A program made the position numbers and the translations under genes. From assembly GCF_025447595.1 (NCBI RefSeq), contig NZ_JAOEJU010000015.1:1-64000 (forward strand): 64,000 bases of DNA, read 5' to 3'. The notes under the pieces are model-generated. The model searched no databases and was not told the DNA's origin. It was given only the letters and a program-made list of their open reading frames with translations. Every line of letters begins with the position of its first letter. The stretch's first letter is position 1. The stretch comes from Pseudomonas koreensis. Lineage in GTDB: Bacteria; Pseudomonadota; Gammaproteobacteria; Pseudomonadales; Pseudomonadaceae. This document shows, piece after piece, positions 10,843 to 18,309 of this stretch.

Positions 10843-11658
10843 ATGAGCGACTTCAACACCCTCGAATTGCAGAGCGATCCACGGGGTTTCGCGACCCTGT
10901 GGCTCAGCCGCGAAGAAAAGAACAACGCGTTCAACGCCGAGATGATCCGCGAACTGATCCTGGCGCTGGACAGGGTCGCCAGCGATGCCAGCCTGCGCTT
11001 TTTGCTGGTACGCGGACGCGGCAAGCACTTCAGCGCCGGCGCCGATCTTGCCTGGATGCAGCAATCGGCCGAACTCGATTACCACACCAACCTCGACGAC
11101 GCCCGGGAACTGGCGGAGCTGATGTACAACCTCGCCAAACTGAAAATTCCGACCGTGGCCGTGGTGCAAGGCGCGGCGTTCGGCGGCGCGCTGGGTCTGA
11201 TCAGTTGCTGCGACATGGCGATTGGCGCCGATGACGCGCAGTTCTGCCTGTCGGAAGTGCGCATTGGCCTGGCGCCAGCGGTGATCAGCCCGTTCGTGGT
11301 GCAAGCCATCGGCGAGCGCGCGGCGCGGCGTTATGCGCTGACGGCCGAACGTTTCGGCGGGCAGCGGGCGCGGGAAATCGGTTTGTTGTCGGAAAGCTAT
11401 CCGGCAACCGAGCTTGAACAGAAAGTCGAACAATGGATCGACAACCTGCTGCTCAACAGCCCAGCCGCCATGCGCGCCAGCAAGGATCTGCTGCGTGAAG
11501 TCGGCAACGGTGCGCTGACCCCGGCCCTGCGCCGCTACACCGAAAACGCCATCGCCCGCATCCGCGTCAGCCCGGAAGGCCAGGAAGGTCTGCGGGCCTT
11601 TTTGCAGAAGCGTCCACCGAGCTGGCAAGCCGCAACCACCACCAAGGAGCCGCGTTGA
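10843..11658 (+). CDS. liuC: Methylglutaconyl-CoA hydratase
   Basis: The 271-residue member of the enoyl-CoA hydratase family adds water to 3-methylglutaconyl-CoA to give HMG-CoA, the substrate of LiuE. The oxyanion-hole motif FSAGADLAWMQ and GAAFGGALGLISCCDMAIG are seen. SEVRIGLAPAVISPFV carries the catalytic Glu region. A GGGAG site lies before the start. Its stop codon overlaps the liuD start in TGATG, so the two are probably translationally coupled. Confidence 0.94.
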   Translation: MSDFNTLELQSDPRGFATLWLSREEKNNAFNAEMIRELILALDRVASDASLRFLLVRGRGKHFSAGADLAWMQQSAELDYHTNLDDARELAELMYNLAKLKIPTVAVVQGAAFGGALGLISCCDMAIGADDAQFCLSEVRIGLAPAVISPFVVQAIGERAARRYALTAERFGGQRAREIGLLSESYPATELEQKVEQWIDNLLLNSPAAMRASKDLLREVGNGALTPALRRYTENAIARIRVSPEGQEGLRAFLQKRPPSWQAATTTKEPR

Positions 11659-13607
11659 TGAGCGCACCTGTTCTCACCACCCTGCTGGTGGCCAACCGTG
11701 GCGAAATCGCGTGCCGGGTCATGCGTACCGCCAAGGCGCTGGGCATGACCACCGTTGCTGTGCACAGCGCCACCGACCGCGAAGCGCGGCACAGTCGTGA
11801 AGCGGATATCCGCGTCGATCTGGGCGGCAGCAAAGCGGCCGGCAGCTATTTACAAATCGACAAGCTGATCGCAGCGGCCAAGGCCAGTGGCGCTCAGGCG
11901 ATTCATCCGGGTTATGGCTTTCTGTCGGAGAACGCAGGTTTTGCGCGCGCCATTGAAGCCGCCGGCCTGATTTTCCTCGGCCCGCCCGCTTCGGCCATCG
12001 ACGCGATGGGCAGCAAATCCGCCGCCAAGGCATTGATGGAAACTGCCGGCGTGCCGCTGGTGCCGGGTTATCACGGCGAAGCCCAGGATCTGGACACCTT
12101 CCGTGACGCGTGCGAGCGAATCGGTTATCCGGTGCTGCTCAAGGCCACGGCCGGCGGTGGTGGCAAGGGCATGAAGGTTGTTGAAGGCGTCAGCCAGTTG
12201 GCTGAGGCGTTGGCCTCGGCCCAGCGTGAAGCGCAGTCGTCGTTTGGCGATTCGCGGATGCTGGTGGAGAAGTACCTGCTGAAGCCGCGCCACGTGGAAA
12301 TCCAGGTGTTTGCCGATCAGCATGGCAATTGCCTGTATTTGAACGAGCGCGACTGCTCGATCCAGCGTCGGCACCAGAAGGTTGTCGAGGAAGCGCCGGC
12401 ACCGGGCCTGAGTCCGGAACTGCGTCGGGCGATGGGCGAAGCGGCTGTGCGTTCGGCGCAGGCCATCGGTTACGTCGGCGCTGGCACGGTGGAGTTTTTG
12501 CTGGATGCTCGCGGCGAGTTCTTCTTCATGGAAATGAACACGCGGCTACAGGTCGAACACCCGGTCACCGAGGCCATTACCGGCCTTGATCTGGTGGCCT
12601 GGCAGATTCGCGTCGCCCGTGGCGAAGCGTTGCCGATCACTCAGGATCAGGTGCCGCTGAACGGGCATGCGATTGAAGTTCGGTTGTATGCGGAAGATCC
12701 GTCGAATGACTTCCTGCCGGCGACCGGGCGTCTGGATCTGTATCGCGAATCCGCCGCAGGGCCGGGGCGCCGGGTGGACAGTGGCGTTGAGGAAGGCGAT
12801 GAGATTTCGCCGTTTTATGACCCGATGCTCGGCAAGCTGATTGCCTGGGGCGAGGATCGTGAGCAGGCGCGGTTACGGCTGCTGAGCATGCTCGATGAGT
12901 TTGCGATTGGCGGGTTGAAGACCAACATCAACTTCCTGCGGCGGATCATTGGCCATCCGGCGTTTGCGGCGGCAGAGCTGGATACCGGGTTCATTCCTCG
13001 CTATCAGGAACAGTTGCTGCCAACGCCCGCTGCGCTGAGTGATGAGTTCTGGGAGGCGGCGGCGCAGGCTTTTGCGCAGAGTCTACCGGGGGCGGCTCGG
13101 GCAGATGATCCGGCTTCGCCTTGGGCGCTTCACAGCGGTTTGCGTGCGGGTCTGCCACGTGAAATCACTTTGCATTTGAGCTGCGAGGGGCAGGATCGGG
13201 CGTTGACGCTCGGTGCTGACGGCAATGCAAAACTGGTCGGCGAACAACTGGTGGTCGAGCACGATGGACTGCGCCGACAGCTGAGGGCGATTCGTCGTGG
13301 TGAGGTTCTGTTTCTGCAATGGGACGGCGAGTTGCGACGTGTTGAAACGTATGACCCGATCAGCGCTGTCGAAGCCAGTCACAGCCATCAGGGCGGTCTG
13401 ACGGCGCCGATGAACGGCAGCATCGTTCGAGTGTTGGTGGAGGCCGGGCAATCGGTTGAAGCCGGTGCGCAACTGGTGGTGCTGGAAGCGATGAAGATGG
13501 AGCACAGCATCCGCGCGCCCCACGCCGGCGTTATCAAGGCGCTGTATTGCCAGGAAGGCGAAATGGTCAGCGAAGGCAGCGCACTGGTCGAACTGGAAGA
13601 AGCGTGA
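11658..13607 (+). CDS. liuD: Methylcrotonyl-CoA carboxylase, biotin-containing (alpha) subunit
   Basis: The 649-residue protein has a biotin carboxylase half (VANRGEIACRVMRT, the ATP-grasp loop KATAGGGGKGM, and EMNTRLQVEHPVTE). A linker and a C-terminal biotinyl domain follow, with the attachment lysine at Lys613 in EAMKMEH. It charges biotin with bicarbonate using ATP for LiuB. I use ATG 11658 with GGAG twelve bases upstream, not the in-frame TTG three bases earlier. liuE, which ends this operon in P. aeruginosa, is not downstream here. Confidence 0.95.
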   Translation: MSAPVLTTLLVANRGEIACRVMRTAKALGMTTVAVHSATDREARHSREADIRVDLGGSKAAGSYLQIDKLIAAAKASGAQAIHPGYGFLSENAGFARAIEAAGLIFLGPPASAIDAMGSKSAAKALMETAGVPLVPGYHGEAQDLDTFRDACERIGYPVLLKATAGGGGKGMKVVEGVSQLAEALASAQREAQSSFGDSRMLVEKYLLKPRHVEIQVFADQHGNCLYLNERDCSIQRRHQKVVEEAPAPGLSPELRRAMGEAAVRSAQAIGYVGAGTVEFLLDARGEFFFMEMNTRLQVEHPVTEAITGLDLVAWQIRVARGEALPITQDQVPLNGHAIEVRLYAEDPSNDFLPATGRLDLYRESAAGPGRRVDSGVEEGDEISPFYDPMLGKLIAWGEDREQARLRLLSMLDEFAIGGLKTNINFLRRIIGHPAFAAAELDTGFIPRYQEQLLPTPAALSDEFWEAAAQAFAQSLPGAARADDPASPWALHSGLRAGLPREITLHLSCEGQDRALTLGADGNAKLVGEQLVVEHDGLRRQLRAIRRGEVLFLQWDGELRRVETYDPISAVEASHSHQGGLTAPMNGSIVRVLVEAGQSVEAGAQLVVLEAMKMEHSIRAPHAGVIKALYCQEGEMVSEGSALVELEEA

Positions 13608-13613
13608 AAGGTG

Positions 13614-13643
13614 GATCGATCCTACGCCTGGCGAGGATCGATC
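13614..13643. terminator. Hairpin between convergent liuD and the repressor gene
   Basis: GATCGATCCT and AGGATCGATC form ten perfect pairs around a ten-base loop. There is no T run on either side, so it may be a bidirectional pausing structure rather than a strong intrinsic terminator. Confidence 0.5.
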
Positions 13644-13646
13644 TGA

Positions 13647-14303
13647 CTAGTATTTGGCCGTTGCCTGAACCACGACACCGATAATTCGGCACTCGTCGGT
13701 CAACAAGGCTTTCGGCCAGGTCGGGTTGAGCGGTACCAGGTAACGCTGGCCGCCCTCTTCGATCAGCTTGCGGAAAATCGCCTCGTCGCTGTCGGGCCAC
13801 TGGGCGATCACCAGTTTGCCGGGCTCGGCTTCCTGGGCCGGATCCACCAGAATCATCATCCCTTCGCCGATGCTCTGCCCCGTGGGTGCAGTCATCGCAT
13901 TCCCCGTCACGGTGAGCCAGAACGCCGGGCCACGGGCGTGGTAATCCGTCAGTTCGAAACGTCGCTTGTCCTTGGCACTCGAATACGCTGGCTGGCTCTC
14001 GCGGGCCTCGACCGGCGCATTCCACTCGCTGACCGGATAGCGAAAGTAAGGGTTGTACTTCTGCGCCAGGGGCATTTCGTCATCCGCATCGATCTGCGGT
14101 TCACGAATCACCACTGCGACTTCGAGATACTCCATGCCCAGCGCTTTCAGCACGCGGTTCATCTGCGTGATGCCGGGCTCGCGGCGCTTGTTCAGCCAAT
14201 GGCCGATACCGCCCTGAGACATGCCGACACGCTCGCCGAGCTCGACTTGAGTGACGTTGAGTTCACTCATTTTGGCCTTGACCAACTCAATCCATTTATC
14301 CAT
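13647..14303 (-). CDS. Lambda-CI/PrtR-like repressor with an inactive S24 peptidase domain
   Basis: The 218-residue protein has an N-terminal XRE helix-turn-helix (VTQVELGERVGMSQGGIGHWLN). Its C-terminal domain can be aligned by eye along its whole length with lambda CI (AFWLTVTGNAMTAPTG, MMILVDPAQEAEPG, LVPLNPTWP). Three cleavage features of the family are altered. The catalytic serine is Ala136 (GNAM, where CI has GNSM). The general-base lysine is Arg178 (FRKL, where CI has FKKL). The Ala-Gly scissile bond is Ala96-Pro97. It should therefore bind DNA and dimerise but not self-cleave on RecA activation, which is inference. No phage genes surround it. ATG 14303 is chosen; an alternative lies at 14315. 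It is divergent from the DUF6124-like gene. Confidence 0.88.
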   Translation of the reverse strand: MDKWIELVKAKMSELNVTQVELGERVGMSQGGIGHWLNKRREPGITQMNRVLKALGMEYLEVAVVIREPQIDADDEMPLAQKYNPYFRYPVSEWNAPVEARESQPAYSSAKDKRRFELTDYHARGPAFWLTVTGNAMTAPTGQSIGEGMMILVDPAQEAEPGKLVIAQWPDSDEAIFRKLIEEGGQRYLVPLNPTWPKALLTDECRIIGVVVQATAKY

Positions 14304-14350
14304 GTGCGGCACCATACGTGGACGCCTGCGGCCGGCAAAACACATATTGT

Positions 14351-14386
14351 AGTATTTAAATTCTGGTCACAAATACTGATAGTACT
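14351..14386. promoter_or_regulatory. Candidate operator of the CI-like repressor
   Basis: In the gap between the two divergent genes, AGTATTT (14351-14357) and AAATACT (14371-14377) are inverted, and AGTACT at 14381-14386 is a further palindrome. Repressors of this type usually bind such sites and control both their own gene and the divergent one. TATGCT at 14386-14391 could be the -10 box of the rightward gene. Confidence 0.45.
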
Positions 14387-14432
14387 ATGCTTGAGTCACG
14401 GATTTGAATCGACCAAGGAGTGACCTTTCACC

Positions 14433-14771
14433 ATGAACATCACCAGTAAAGACCTGCCCGACCTGCAAATGGACACCACCTTCACGTCCCCGCAAGGGTG
14501 CGCGGCTGCGCAACGGGCGTTGGACTATTACTTGAAACCAGCCGTGTCAGAACCGGAAGTGGATGAGCGCTTTTTCGGCGTGAACAACAACCTGAGTGGC
14601 GAAGAATCCCTGGTCCATGCCTCCGATCTGCTGCGATGTGCAGCAGCGACGGCGTTCAAAGCGGCGGACGGCTTGCAGGGCGTGAGTCGGGATCTGGCGT
14701 TTTCAGTCGTGCACATGGTGGACATGGCGCGGGCGATGGTTGATCACTCGCTCGATGGCGCGGTTCGCTGA
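14433..14771 (+). CDS. Small DUF6124/DUF3077-like protein
   Basis: The 112-residue protein resembles the Pseudomonas family with an AxRALDYYL segment (residues 25-34 here, AAQRALDYYLKP) and a later SLVHASDLLRCAAATAF helix. It has no signal peptide and no membrane segment and appears helical. The function of this family is unknown to me. A good AAGGAGTGA ribosome site precedes the ATG. It is divergent from the non-cleavable CI-like repressor across a region with palindromes, so it may be the repressor's target. PrrF follows 55 bases downstream with its own promoter. Confidence 0.75.
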   Translation: MNITSKDLPDLQMDTTFTSPQGCAAAQRALDYYLKPAVSEPEVDERFFGVNNNLSGEESLVHASDLLRCAAATAFKAADGLQGVSRDLAFSVVHMVDMARAMVDHSLDGAVR

Positions 14772-14826
14772 AAACGGGAGTTCGGACGGACGGGAAAGAA
14801 TTTTCCAATCGCGCAGATAAAAACAT

Positions 14827-14857
14827 TTGACTTGCAAATGATAATGATTATTATTGC
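14827..14857 (+). promoter_or_regulatory. Fur-controlled promoter of prrF
   Basis: TTGACT (-35, 14827-14832) and TATTAT (-10, 14849-14854) are 16 bases apart. Between and over them lies AAATGATAATGATTATTATT, a close match to the Fur box. Iron-loaded Fur would block this promoter, so the RNA is made when iron is short. Confidence 0.88.
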
Positions 14858-14860
14858 AAG

Positions 14861-14974
14861 CAGCTGATCGCGAGATCAGTCGATGGACCAGAGACCTTAG
14901 GTCGGTCTTCTGGACTATCTCCTCATCAGGCTAATCACGGTTTTTGACCCGGCTTTTTGCCGGGTCTTTTTTTT
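14861..14974 (+). ncRNA. prrF: PrrF iron-responsive small RNA
   Basis: I recognise the conserved PrrF core CTCCTCATCAGGCTAATCAC at 14919-14938. The intrinsic terminator follows (GACCCGGC-TTTTT-GCCGGGTC and eight T, 14946-14974). PrrF is the pseudomonad counterpart of RyhB: with Hfq it represses mRNAs of iron-using proteins. Its length of about 114 nt is normal. In P. aeruginosa two copies lie in tandem, whereas only one is present here, as in other pseudomonads where the copies are apart. I cannot tell whether it is PrrF1 or PrrF2. Confidence 0.93.
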
Positions 14975-15250
14975 GCCAGTTTTCTGGCTTGTGGCTTCAG
15001 GCTAATGAAGTCTTTGGGTGCTGCAAATTCGATGGCGCGGATAATATCAAAAGAATATTGCTTGGCAAGCGGACCCCGGCCACATTGGGGCAAAGTAATG
15101 CCAATTAGCACTTGAGAATCAATCGCACAGCCACTAAGCTGCATCCGCGTCATGGAGGACGCCCCCCGCCACAACCCGCAATTTCCCTCGGTTTCACCCC
15201 TGTCTTGCGTGTAAAGTAGCCGCCATAAAAATCATATTCAGGAACCGATT
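14975..15250. other. Non-coding gap between prrF and the carboxypeptidase gene
   Basis: About 275 bases without a convincing gene. A 79-codon frame on the minus strand ends inside the PrrF terminator and has no ribosome site, so I do not accept it. CATATTCAGGAACCGATT just before 15251 supplies the ribosome site of the next gene (AGGA). Confidence 0.6.
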
Positions 15251-16402
15251 ATGACCGTGGCCAAATCTTCGTTCGACATCAGCGCCAACTTCGACAGCGG
15301 CAACATCCAAGTCATCGACATCAGCAATCCGCTCAACCCGGTTCTGGCAATTCGGCCAGATACCCGCAGCGCCCATTTCCAGTGGTTCCACTTCAAAGCC
15401 AGCGGCCTGCATGTTCATCAGGAACACTGGTTCCGCCTGGTCAACGCCAGCCAGTCCTCCTATAACAAGGCCTGGACGGGCTATCAGGCGGTCGCCTCTT
15501 ACGATCACGTCAACTGGTTCCGCATTCCGACTCAATTCGAAGGCGACAGCCTGCGCTTCTGCCTCGAAGCCGAGCAGACCCACGCCTGGTTCGCCTACTT
15601 CGAACCTTACAGCCGTGGCCGTCATGACTGGCTGATCGAGCAAGCGCTGGCCAAGGCCGGCACCGAATTGCTGGCCACCGGTAAAAGCGTCGAAGGCCGC
15701 GACATCCAGCTGCTGCGCAAAGGCACCGGCGCCGAAGGACGACGCAAAATCTGGATCATCGCCCAGCAACATCCCGGCGAGCACATGGCCGAGTGGTTCA
15801 TGGAAGGCGTGATCGAACGCCTGGAACATCATGACGATCCAGTACTGAACAAGCTGCTGGCCAGCGCCGATCTGTATCTCGTGCCGAACATGAACCCGGA
15901 CGGTGCCTTCCACGGTCACCTGCGCACCAACGCCATGGGGCAGGACCTGAACCGCGCCTGGCAGAACGCCAGTCACGAAGTCAGCCCGGAAGTACTTTTC
16001 GTACAACAGCAGATGGAAAAGTACGGCGTCGATCTGTTCCTCGACGTACACGGCGACGAAGAAATTCCCCACGTGTTCACCGCAGGCTGCGAAGGCAATC
16101 CGGGCTACACCCCGCGCCTGGAGAAGCTCGAAGAGCACTTCCGCAGCCACCTGAAGCACACCACCAAAGACTTCCAGACCAAGTACGGCTATACCCGCGA
16201 CGAACCGGGCCAGGCAAACATGACCCTGGCCTGCAACAGCGTCGGCCAGAAATTCGACTGCCTGTCGCTGACCCTGGAAATGCCGTTCAAGGATCACGAT
16301 GACGCGCCGAACCCGCTCACCGGCTGGTCGGGCAAGCGCTCGAAGCAACTGGGCAAAGACGTGCTGACCACCATCGCGGACATGGTCGACACCCTGCGCT
16401 AA
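15251..16402 (+). CDS. M14 metallocarboxypeptidase of the cytosolic carboxypeptidase type
   Basis: The 383-residue cytoplasmic protein has an N-terminal beta-sandwich domain (about 1-130) followed by a zinc carboxypeptidase domain. Zinc ligands are His174 and Glu177 in HPGEHMAEW and His267 in DVHGDEE. NMNPDGAFHGHLRTN carries substrate-binding Asn/Arg, and the catalytic Glu is in LTLEMPFKDHDD near residue 345. This layout is that of the CCP/Nna1 branch, whose eukaryotic members remove C-terminal glutamates from tubulin. The bacterial substrate is unknown. AGGA lies before the start, and a terminator follows at once, so it appears to be a single-gene unit. Confidence 0.9.
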   Translation: MTVAKSSFDISANFDSGNIQVIDISNPLNPVLAIRPDTRSAHFQWFHFKASGLHVHQEHWFRLVNASQSSYNKAWTGYQAVASYDHVNWFRIPTQFEGDSLRFCLEAEQTHAWFAYFEPYSRGRHDWLIEQALAKAGTELLATGKSVEGRDIQLLRKGTGAEGRRKIWIIAQQHPGEHMAEWFMEGVIERLEHHDDPVLNKLLASADLYLVPNMNPDGAFHGHLRTNAMGQDLNRAWQNASHEVSPEVLFVQQQMEKYGVDLFLDVHGDEEIPHVFTAGCEGNPGYTPRLEKLEEHFRSHLKHTTKDFQTKYGYTRDEPGQANMTLACNSVGQKFDCLSLTLEMPFKDHDDAPNPLTGWSGKRSKQLGKDVLTTIADMVDTLR

Positions 16403-16425
16403 TCCCCTCGGATTTTCGCTTCACG

Positions 16426-16456
16426 AAAGATCGCAGCCTGTCTGCGATCTTTTTTT
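16426..16456 (+). terminator. Intrinsic terminator of the carboxypeptidase gene
   Basis: The stem AAAGATCGCAG/CTGCGATCTTT with a five-base loop is followed by a run of T. Confidence 0.9.
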
Positions 16457-16547
16457 GCACCGACTTTTATCCAATCAGGTTGCAAATCAAAACCGGATTA
16501 CTTACCGCCAATCAAGTTTCAACTTGAAACCTGAAAGGATCCGGGAC

Positions 16548-17756
16548 ATGAACACCGCAACACTCGATCAAGGTGTCGTACTGCTTTTCGCCATCGCTTG
16601 CGGCCTCGCGGTGGGTAACGTGTATTACGCCCAGCCGCTGCTGGATGCGATGGCCGACGCCTTCGGCCTGTCGCCGGGCAGCATCGGCATCGTCATGACG
16701 CTGACCCAGGTCGGTTACGGCATCGGTCTGTTATTGCTCGTGCCACTCGGCGACCTGCTCAACCGCCGCCGACTGATCGTCACCCAAACGCTGTTGTCCG
16801 CCGCAGCCTTGCTGATGATTGCTCTGGCCTCGAACAGCGCCTGGCTGCTGATCGGCGTCACCCTGACCGGCCTGCTTGCCGTGGTCACCCAGGTACTGGT
16901 CGCCTACGCAGCAACCCTCGCGCTCCCGGCGCAACGTGGAAAGGTGGTCGGTGTGATCACCAGCGGCATCGTCGTTGGCATTCTGCTCGCGCGCACCGTG
17001 GCCGGCGGCATGGCCGATCTGGCCGGCTGGCGCTCGATCTATCTGCTGTCGGCGGGATTGACGCTGGTGATGGCCGCGCTGCTGTTTCGGGTGTTGCCCA
17101 AAGATGAAGACGCACGACCGACCACGCGCTACGTGGCACTGATCGCTTCAGTGTTCACTCTGTTCCGTGAGGAGCCGGTGCTGCGCCAACGAGCGATCCT
17201 CGCCCTGCTCACCTTCGCCAGCGCCATGGTGCTGTGGACGCCGATGGTGTTGCCGCTGGCCGCCCCGTCGCTGTCGCTTTCCCACAGTGAAATCGGATTG
17301 TTCGGACTTGCCGGCGCGGCAGGCGCACTGGCCGCCGCCAGAGCCGGACATCTGGCGGATCGAGGATTGGGGCAATGGGTCAGCGGCCTGTCGCTGCTGC
17401 TGATGCTGGGCTCGTGGCTGCCAATCGCACTTACCCAAACTTCGTTATGGGCACTGCTGCTTGGCGTCATCACCCTGGATCTGGGCTTGCAGGCCGTGCA
17501 CGTCACCAGCCAGAGCATGATCTACAGCGTCCGCCCGGAGGCGCAGAGCCGACTGACCGCCGGCTACATGCTGTTTTACTCCATTGGCAGCGCCTTGGGC
17601 TCAATCGCCTCGACGGCCATGTATGCCTGGGCAGGATGGTCGGGCGTGTGCTGGCTGGGTGCAGCAATCAACATGGCCGCGTTGCTGTACTGGTGGCGAA
17701 CGCTGGCCATACAAAAACGTGGCGAGGCTGCTTGCGCCCTCGCCACGTCGGACTGA
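16548..17756 (+). CDS. Major facilitator superfamily transporter
   Basis: The 402-residue protein has twelve hydrophobic segments and the MFS motif A between helices 2 and 3 (PLGDLLNRRRLI). The DHA1-like beginning GLAVGNVYYAQPLLDAMADAF is typical of proton-driven efflux proteins such as YnfM-like carriers. ATG 16548 is used because GAAAGGA lies eleven bases upstream. The extra 31 codons of the longer frame run back into the preceding terminator. It converges on the cytochrome b561 gene with an eight-base gap. The substrate is unknown. Confidence 0.88.
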   Translation: MNTATLDQGVVLLFAIACGLAVGNVYYAQPLLDAMADAFGLSPGSIGIVMTLTQVGYGIGLLLLVPLGDLLNRRRLIVTQTLLSAAALLMIALASNSAWLLIGVTLTGLLAVVTQVLVAYAATLALPAQRGKVVGVITSGIVVGILLARTVAGGMADLAGWRSIYLLSAGLTLVMAALLFRVLPKDEDARPTTRYVALIASVFTLFREEPVLRQRAILALLTFASAMVLWTPMVLPLAAPSLSLSHSEIGLFGLAGAAGALAAARAGHLADRGLGQWVSGLSLLLMLGSWLPIALTQTSLWALLLGVITLDLGLQAVHVTSQSMIYSVRPEAQSRLTAGYMLFYSIGSALGSIASTAMYAWAGWSGVCWLGAAINMAALLYWWRTLAIQKRGEAACALATSD

Positions 17757-17763
17757 CACACGA

Positions 17764-18309
17764 TCAACCGCGATTGCGTCCCCGCAGCATGCTGTCGAGC
17801 ACTTCGTCGCGGCGCACCCAGCCATGGAACAGCGCCGCCGCCAGGTGCAGCAGCACGGTCAGGAACAACAGATACGCCAGATACCCGTGAGCCTTGCGCA
17901 GCAACGCAAACACCTGCGCATCCGCCGGCACGATCGACGGCAATTGCAAGGACGTGCCGAGCATCACCGGATCCCCCGCCGCGCTGATCATCGCCCAGCC
18001 CAGCAGCGGCAACACCAGCATCAGCGCATACAACAACAGATGAGAAGCCTTGGCCGCCATCACCTGCCAGCCCGGTAGATCCGCCGGCAGCGGCGGCTGA
18101 CGCGTGCCCAGTCGCACCAGAATGCGCACGATCACCAAAGCGAGTATCGCGATGCCCAACGGTTTGTGCAGATTGATCAGCCATTCATGCCGCGCCGACA
18201 CCGAGGTCACCATGCCGGCACCGATGAACAACATCGCGATGATCATCAACGCCATCAGCCAGTGCAGCAAGCGGGCCAGCGGATTGAAATGAGTCGGTTG
18301 CGTGCTCAT
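17764..18309 (-). CDS. Cytochrome b561
   Basis: The 181-residue membrane protein has four transmembrane helices with the histidines expected for two haems (LLHWLMALM, INLHKPLG, ASHLLLYAL, KAHGYLAYLLFLTVLLHL). It should pass electrons from the quinone pool to a periplasmic partner. That partner is probably the catalase-like peroxidase encoded directly upstream, whose stop overlaps this start as ATGA. GGAGG lies nine bases before ATG 18309. Both genes are under an ECF-type promoter at 19441-19467. Confidence 0.9.
   Translation of the reverse strand: MSTQPTHFNPLARLLHWLMALMIIAMLFIGAGMVTSVSARHEWLINLHKPLGIAILALVIVRILVRLGTRQPPLPADLPGWQVMAAKASHLLLYALMLVLPLLGWAMISAAGDPVMLGTSLQLPSIVPADAQVFALLRKAHGYLAYLLFLTVLLHLAAALFHGWVRRDEVLDSMLRGRNRG

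Noticed and set aside
14935..15174. 79-codon minus-strand frame between prrF and the carboxypeptidase
   Set aside because: It ends within the PrrF terminator stem, its basic C-terminus is just a reading of that hairpin, and no ribosome site precedes the start.
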